DNA of 64,000 nucleotides from Lingula anatina (taxonomy: Eukaryota > Brachiopoda > Lingulata > Lingulida > Lingulidae). A program made the position numbers and the translations under genes. Location: contig NW_019775826.1 of assembly GCF_001039355.2 (NCBI RefSeq), positions 109,692-173,691 on the forward strand, written 5' to 3'. Under the pieces are notes generated by a model. That model had not been told where the DNA came from, made no database searches, and was given only the letters and a program-made list of their open reading frames with translations. Positions 59,185 through 64,000 of the stretch are shown piece after piece; the first letter of the stretch is position 1, and every line of letters begins with the position of its first letter.

Positions 59185-59390
59185 ATGATGTACAAAGAAA
59201 ATCTATTTTGTCATAAACTTCCGCATGTTAAGTAACTCATAAGAACGAATACTTTGTCAAACCATGGAAATAAATGGTGTGGTACCATATATTTCCATGG
59301 TCAAACTAATGCAGTGCTATTAGACCTCAACATCTCAACTTAAATACACTATGTATAAAAAAAACACAGCTCACCATCAAGATAGTCAAA
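59185..59390. repeat. Diverged dispersed direct repeat, copy 2, with inserted hairpin
   Basis: Same block order as 56700-56870. At 59261-59301 it carries a perfect 12-bp hairpin (ACCATGGAAATA and its reverse complement). The hairpin is flanked by direct repeats TCAAAC, which the other copy has once. Confidence 0.45.
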
Positions 59391-61787
59391 ATCCCATTTA
59401 TGATCGACATGGAAAAATCAGAGCCACATACATTGTCACGCCACAAAGCATAGGCCCGGCATTGTTGTAGGATGTTCTGGGTGGGAAAACTGGCCATAAG
59501 GATGGTGATATCTGGTCCCATATCTGCGTTAACGTCTTCAGACCACATTCAAAATGGTCTTTGGGACACACCATTAAAGGTGCGGTTGACCCGTGCGGCT
59601 GGCCCCAAGGGCAGCGCGCTTACTTAGCCAAATACAAATGGGTTAATGGAACCAGATACAATGTATATAATTTCCACTGCTAAAAACAGTCGTTTGTAGT
59701 GGTCTAAATTATCACCTTTTATTCAGGTCGTATAGGTACATAACATTAATAGCACGAGTGCTGCCACACGCTGTTTAGGTTACTTTCAGCGTGAAAAGCA
59801 TTAATTATTTTCATAATCTGGTAATTAATGTTTTCATATTTTAAACTTTTGTCGGCACCATAGGGGTAAATGAGCTGTCGACCTTGTTTGTTTTACCTGT
59901 AACTGTTCAACCCAAGTCTGTTTTGTTTATATACTCAAAGACAGATGAGCTTACGACCCACTTCATGCCCAAGTTCCAGAAAGAAAGGTTGTCAGATTTT
60001 TCCATTGAGCTCAGAACCTAGGCGAAATTCCCAACGCAAATAAAACTGATATTACCGATCCAAATGTTGTGGTTTGAAAGGCTCAGTTTTCACGACTTCT
60101 CAATACCTTTCATTTTCAAGACGGATCATGATCCTAATGCAATTATTGCCATGCCCACGTGCTAATGACCCTCCACGTTCTGTCAACCACCTTACACTTA
60201 TACGGGGTACTTTACTTCATTGTCCAAAGTTTGTTTTCTTCCGGATGTTGCACAATGTTTATATTTGGACAGGTACCACTTAACAATATCAAGGTGATTA
60301 CCGACCTAATCAGCCACCATAGGATTAATGTGAGAAACGTAGCACGCACTAAACACCACGATACACCCCTCAACAGAGGTAAGCGCCCTGAAGCGAAATT
60401 ATTAATATCTGGGACGCCAGAAAACTTCATAACTAATGTTTCGGCATAGTAATATCAAAGATAAACAGAGGTCCTCTTTTTAGTGAAGACTGAGAGAGGG
60501 AGTACCATACCTCTAGGCGGTGGGGTTAACAAGTCGTCGGAAAGGAGGTTGGTTTTTATGTTTTTGGTCAATCCCTTTAAAACGTGCAGTGCTTTCGCGT
60601 ACAATGTGGTCATCTCGTGGCTAAAATAACGAAATGACCTCAAGCGATAAATCAATGATCTTAACGCCCAATGCACCCGCTGACGTTATATACACCGTGA
60701 AATTTGAAGAAAGTCGTTGTTTTTAATTAAGGGGACAGATTTGGAACCTACATGAGTCAAATGTGCTTAAGATATGGAGTCATTACAGGGTCGATACACG
60801 GCCACAAAGTACAAATTCTGCCCTAAGCATTGACGACTTAATGCATTAATTGTTAAAGCTTTTACCGAACCATTTTGGTATTGTTGGCGGTCCATCCTTT
60901 TAGACCAAGCCCTTATTCCCCAGGGTAACATAATCCGGACTCATACGGAGCCGCACTGGTCAATGGCAGGTGTCCACTATATTCTTGTCATTATCTTCCG
61001 ATAGGATTTCAAAGAGAAAAAACAAGTTTCCATTGATGGTATTTGTAATTTCACGGACATTAAATGCCCATAGCCGTTTAAAATAGGATCGTGGTTGTAT
61101 ACTGAGAAATTGGAGACGTTCCATAGAACTGATAAATTCCACTGCATGTCTCACCTGTAAGGTTTAATGCCAGGAATATGCCCCAGGGAATGACTAGAAT
61201 ATGCTGCTTCGGGGCCACATAGATAGATACATATACAACGGGAGGCCGGACAGAGCGCATGCCAGTCAACTAAATACTCCAAAGAATATCTGAACCTTTT
61301 TTATTTACTCTATACAGTACCAGGGTGGAAGATACGGCATAGGGGTCCAGGTGAAGCGCTCGGCAAAATATGAACCAAACACGACAAAGGTGCATCTAGG
61401 ACACCTCTACTGACCAGAACAGTCAGAGTAGCCGCTGGACAATGGTTCAAGTGATAGCAGTCGATCTTATCACAGCACCATGGTCTGCGGGCATGCCAGG
61501 CTATTCATTTTGTCGACCACTGCCAGCATTGACCATACCTCAAAGTCAATCATCCTTATTGTCATATTGTAGTGTTAGAATGGCAAACACCAAAATTGTA
61601 ATTTGATTGTATGTATATTCAGAATTATTTCGTGTGGAATTAAGTATCGGTTACAGTGCCCAAATACTTGTATCTTGTAATCGGTTTGTTTCCCTACCAA
61701 CGCCTAAGACCACGCCAAATAGGCCTATTACCATCATAATCATGTAAGGCAAAGGCTACGCATATGTTAAAACATAACGAATATACA

Positions 61788-61788
<1 letters not shown>

Positions 61789-61853
<65 letters not shown>
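61789..61853. repeat. (TA)n microsatellite, about 32 units
   Basis: Uninterrupted TA dinucleotides between CATAACGAATATACAG and TTTCTGTC. Confidence 0.97.
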
Positions 61854-61855
<2 letters not shown>

Positions 61856-64000
61856 CTGTCAGCTTTCATAGACAAGTCACTCTCTCGAACAATGATTTTG
61901 CATTGCAGATTGTGCTACTTGACTATATATACGTATTCTACGGAACACTGACAGTGATTGGATGACATAATCTACTTAGACGGAAAAGATTCCGAACATT
62001 GTCAATGTGTGTTTAGGTATTTCGATCCGAGACTATTGAACCTTACTTCCCTTGGTGTGTATACCACTACGTCAGGAAGAGGTCTGTGGCGTAACGTGAT
62101 AAATATTTTTGTTCTAAAGTACACAATATCATGAATACAGAACCATCAACGTGGCGCCCTGCGTAATTCTGATCTCGAGATTTTTGCAAAGAGAAAGATG
62201 GTCTAGATGGTCCTACCTACGACCCTCCTCTCATTCCAAACGCCAAACTCGTACACGTCGATAGTCTATAAGACCGGTCTAAACTTGAATATTTATGTCA
62301 AAATGGCCCAAAGCTTCAAGCGACTTTTGGAAGTTCTGTGTCAAATATTTCACCCCATTGTCAATGTCACGGGCATGGAACGAAACACGCAATTACTCCC
62401 TGGGGGTTGCAAATTGTTTTTTGGAGTAGATTTAGCTGTTTCGTTGGGTGCCCAGAATGAAGGCAGCGTAAGATAAATTACCAGGATGACTTGCAAAATA
62501 CACGCAAGATCAGATTTCAAACCTGCATATTTATGAATGGTCTACCGTAGCTACTGTGACAAAACCTTGCACAAATAAACTTTCCATCAAATCCTCGTTG
62601 ACAAACTGATCGACTGTTGACCATGTCATCCCCCGAGATATTTTAATCCGGTGTGCACAGCCTCCACTGTTATCAGATCTTAACCAAGATGCAAGAACAA
62701 CAGTCAATATGTTTTACTATTTTTACTTTGACTTTATTTGCTATCCAGTAGTATGCCATCCTGACAAACCAAACAACATATATTCAATTTCGTAACTTCA
62801 GTTGTTCACACGATTCAGAGCACACTTAGAAGGTAAGCGTATACGGGGCACTTGTAATCACTTATATACGTTGAATTCAAGAGGAATGGCTCTCGGAGGT
62901 CGAGGACTGCTTATAATTGAAATTTAGACAAAAGTTAAAATATAGTTTTGGCAGCTGATTCGCATCCAGTGCATGAGTCACATCTAGGTAAATATGGTCC
63001 TTTAGAGGATGAGTAATTTACGTTTAAATACTAATTATTTTCGTAAATATCTATCTCATATGTCAAAGAAATATTATTCTATGGCACATAAACGCATGCT
63101 AGTATAGTGAAGATAAGCAATTGCCGTGAAGATGTCGTTTTACTGACATTTATAAACACTCACTTCAAAATAAAATTTGGGCGAAATGGGCGTCATAAAG
63201 AGTTAGACAGTTGTGTTTTTTTTTACTCCTGACAGGAGACGCTGGAATCGTGCTTATCCAGATCTGGCACGTCACCTTAGAGAAGCAAATGTCACAAGGT
63301 CTTCTCAACATTATTTTTTCTCCACAAAGACCAGTGGCTGCCTGAAAGTAAGACTTTTTATTTCTGCTCTCTGGTTTAACCTTTCGGTTTGTCTAAGAGC
63401 TTCCTTAGGCAATCTCTTTGTAGAAATTGCTTGGTAAGGCGCTATATGTGGGGTCATATGAAAAATGCCTTCGAAAGACGTCTAATTCTCTATCATCCAG
63501 TCAATATTGACACTCAGCAACTTCGGAAGTACGAGCAACCAAATTTGTTTGGCTTCGACAAAAAAGGCGAATAAAGGTTTAATGCCCCAAGGTAAAATCA
63601 GACCAAATGCGATAATAATAACGCAAATGAATCATATATAATTCAGTCTTCCCAAACTGTTAGCATAGACGGAACCAAAGACTATACATTTTCAGTCTTT
63701 TATACAAATTAGACAGTTTACAACATACATGTTGATTGGAAGATTGGTATAACGGATAGTGACAACAGATGCAACAAAATGCAACTTCATCTGTGAATCA
63801 TGATCAACATAGGTAGTTAACTTCCCCCTCCAACTTTTGCATATATTTCCCATTTAAAAGGAGAACACAATGCCTACTTTTCATTGGCACTATACATGGT
63901 TGAATCCGTTTCCTGCAGAGAAGAGCTCACAGGCGCGTGCTTTATCCCACCGAAACAAAGCCACAAAGCTGCTATAACAACAATGGGACTTCTCCCCTAT

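Larger units (their letters stand above)
58220..64000. other. Region upstream of the visible INF2 exons
   Basis: CpG-rich, with dispersed repeat copy 2 and the TA microsatellite. I searched the - strand for the missing DID N-terminal exons and found none with convincing sequence and splice sites. It is presumably intron leading to exons beyond the right edge. Confidence 0.65.

Noticed and set aside
60960-61160. - strand frame VRHAVEFISSMERLQ... preceded by an AG, as a missing DID exon
   Set aside because: The sequence does not match the helices expected before [11 protein letters not shown], and it runs into a stop without a suitable donor in phase 0.
1-64000. CRISPR arrays, tRNA/rRNA genes, intact transposase or reverse transcriptase
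   Set aside because: None seen. The direct repeats present are microsatellites or pairs without regular spacers, and no open frame shows catalytic motifs of mobile-element enzymes.

Overview
This is eukaryotic nuclear DNA from a metazoan. Coding sequence is split by GT-AG introns of 0.1-9.9 kb, non-coding sequence is AT-rich with many microsatellites, and there are no operons or bacterial signals. The formin and Jupiter-type genes fit an invertebrate bilaterian. I cannot place the species from sequence alone. A single N at 10616 shows it is a draft assembly.

Layout. (1) 1-3241, + strand: the last two coding exons of a Jupiter/HN1-type (JPT) microtubule-associated protein; its 5' part lies left of the window. 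(2) 3242-7393: the two genes converge here, so this stretch holds both 3' UTRs. (3) 7394-58219, - strand: almost the whole window is one gene, an INF2-type inverted formin. I joined 14 coding exons by hand. All splice sites are GT-AG, all phases agree, and the visible coding sequence is 7980 nt (2659 codons plus stop). It gives the C-terminal part of the armadillo-type DID, a proline-rich FH1, a complete FH2, a coiled region, and a very large last exon encoding a disordered basic tail. The first DID exon(s) lie right of the window. (4) 58220-64000: no coding exon recognised.

Two points change how the formin should be read. First, the last exon contains two almost identical 1886-nt copies (8730-10615 and 10617-12502) that meet exactly at the single N. 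This is almost certainly two overlapping contig ends left uncollapsed, so the tail is probably 629 residues shorter than it appears (about 2030 visible residues). Second, CpG density rises about 3-4 fold near 38.3 kb, inside the intron before the FH1 exon. Just right of that step (38729-38857, - strand) there is an ATG-initiated open stretch with an upstream in-frame stop and a strong GTAAGT donor. Its phase matches the FH1 exon. This suggests an undescribed internal promoter making a short formin without most of the DID, which would lack normal autoinhibition.

The rest is intronic or intergenic: foldback/MITE-like elements, short tandem duplications, microsatellites and G-rich tracts. No rRNA, tRNA, CRISPR array or intact transposase was seen.
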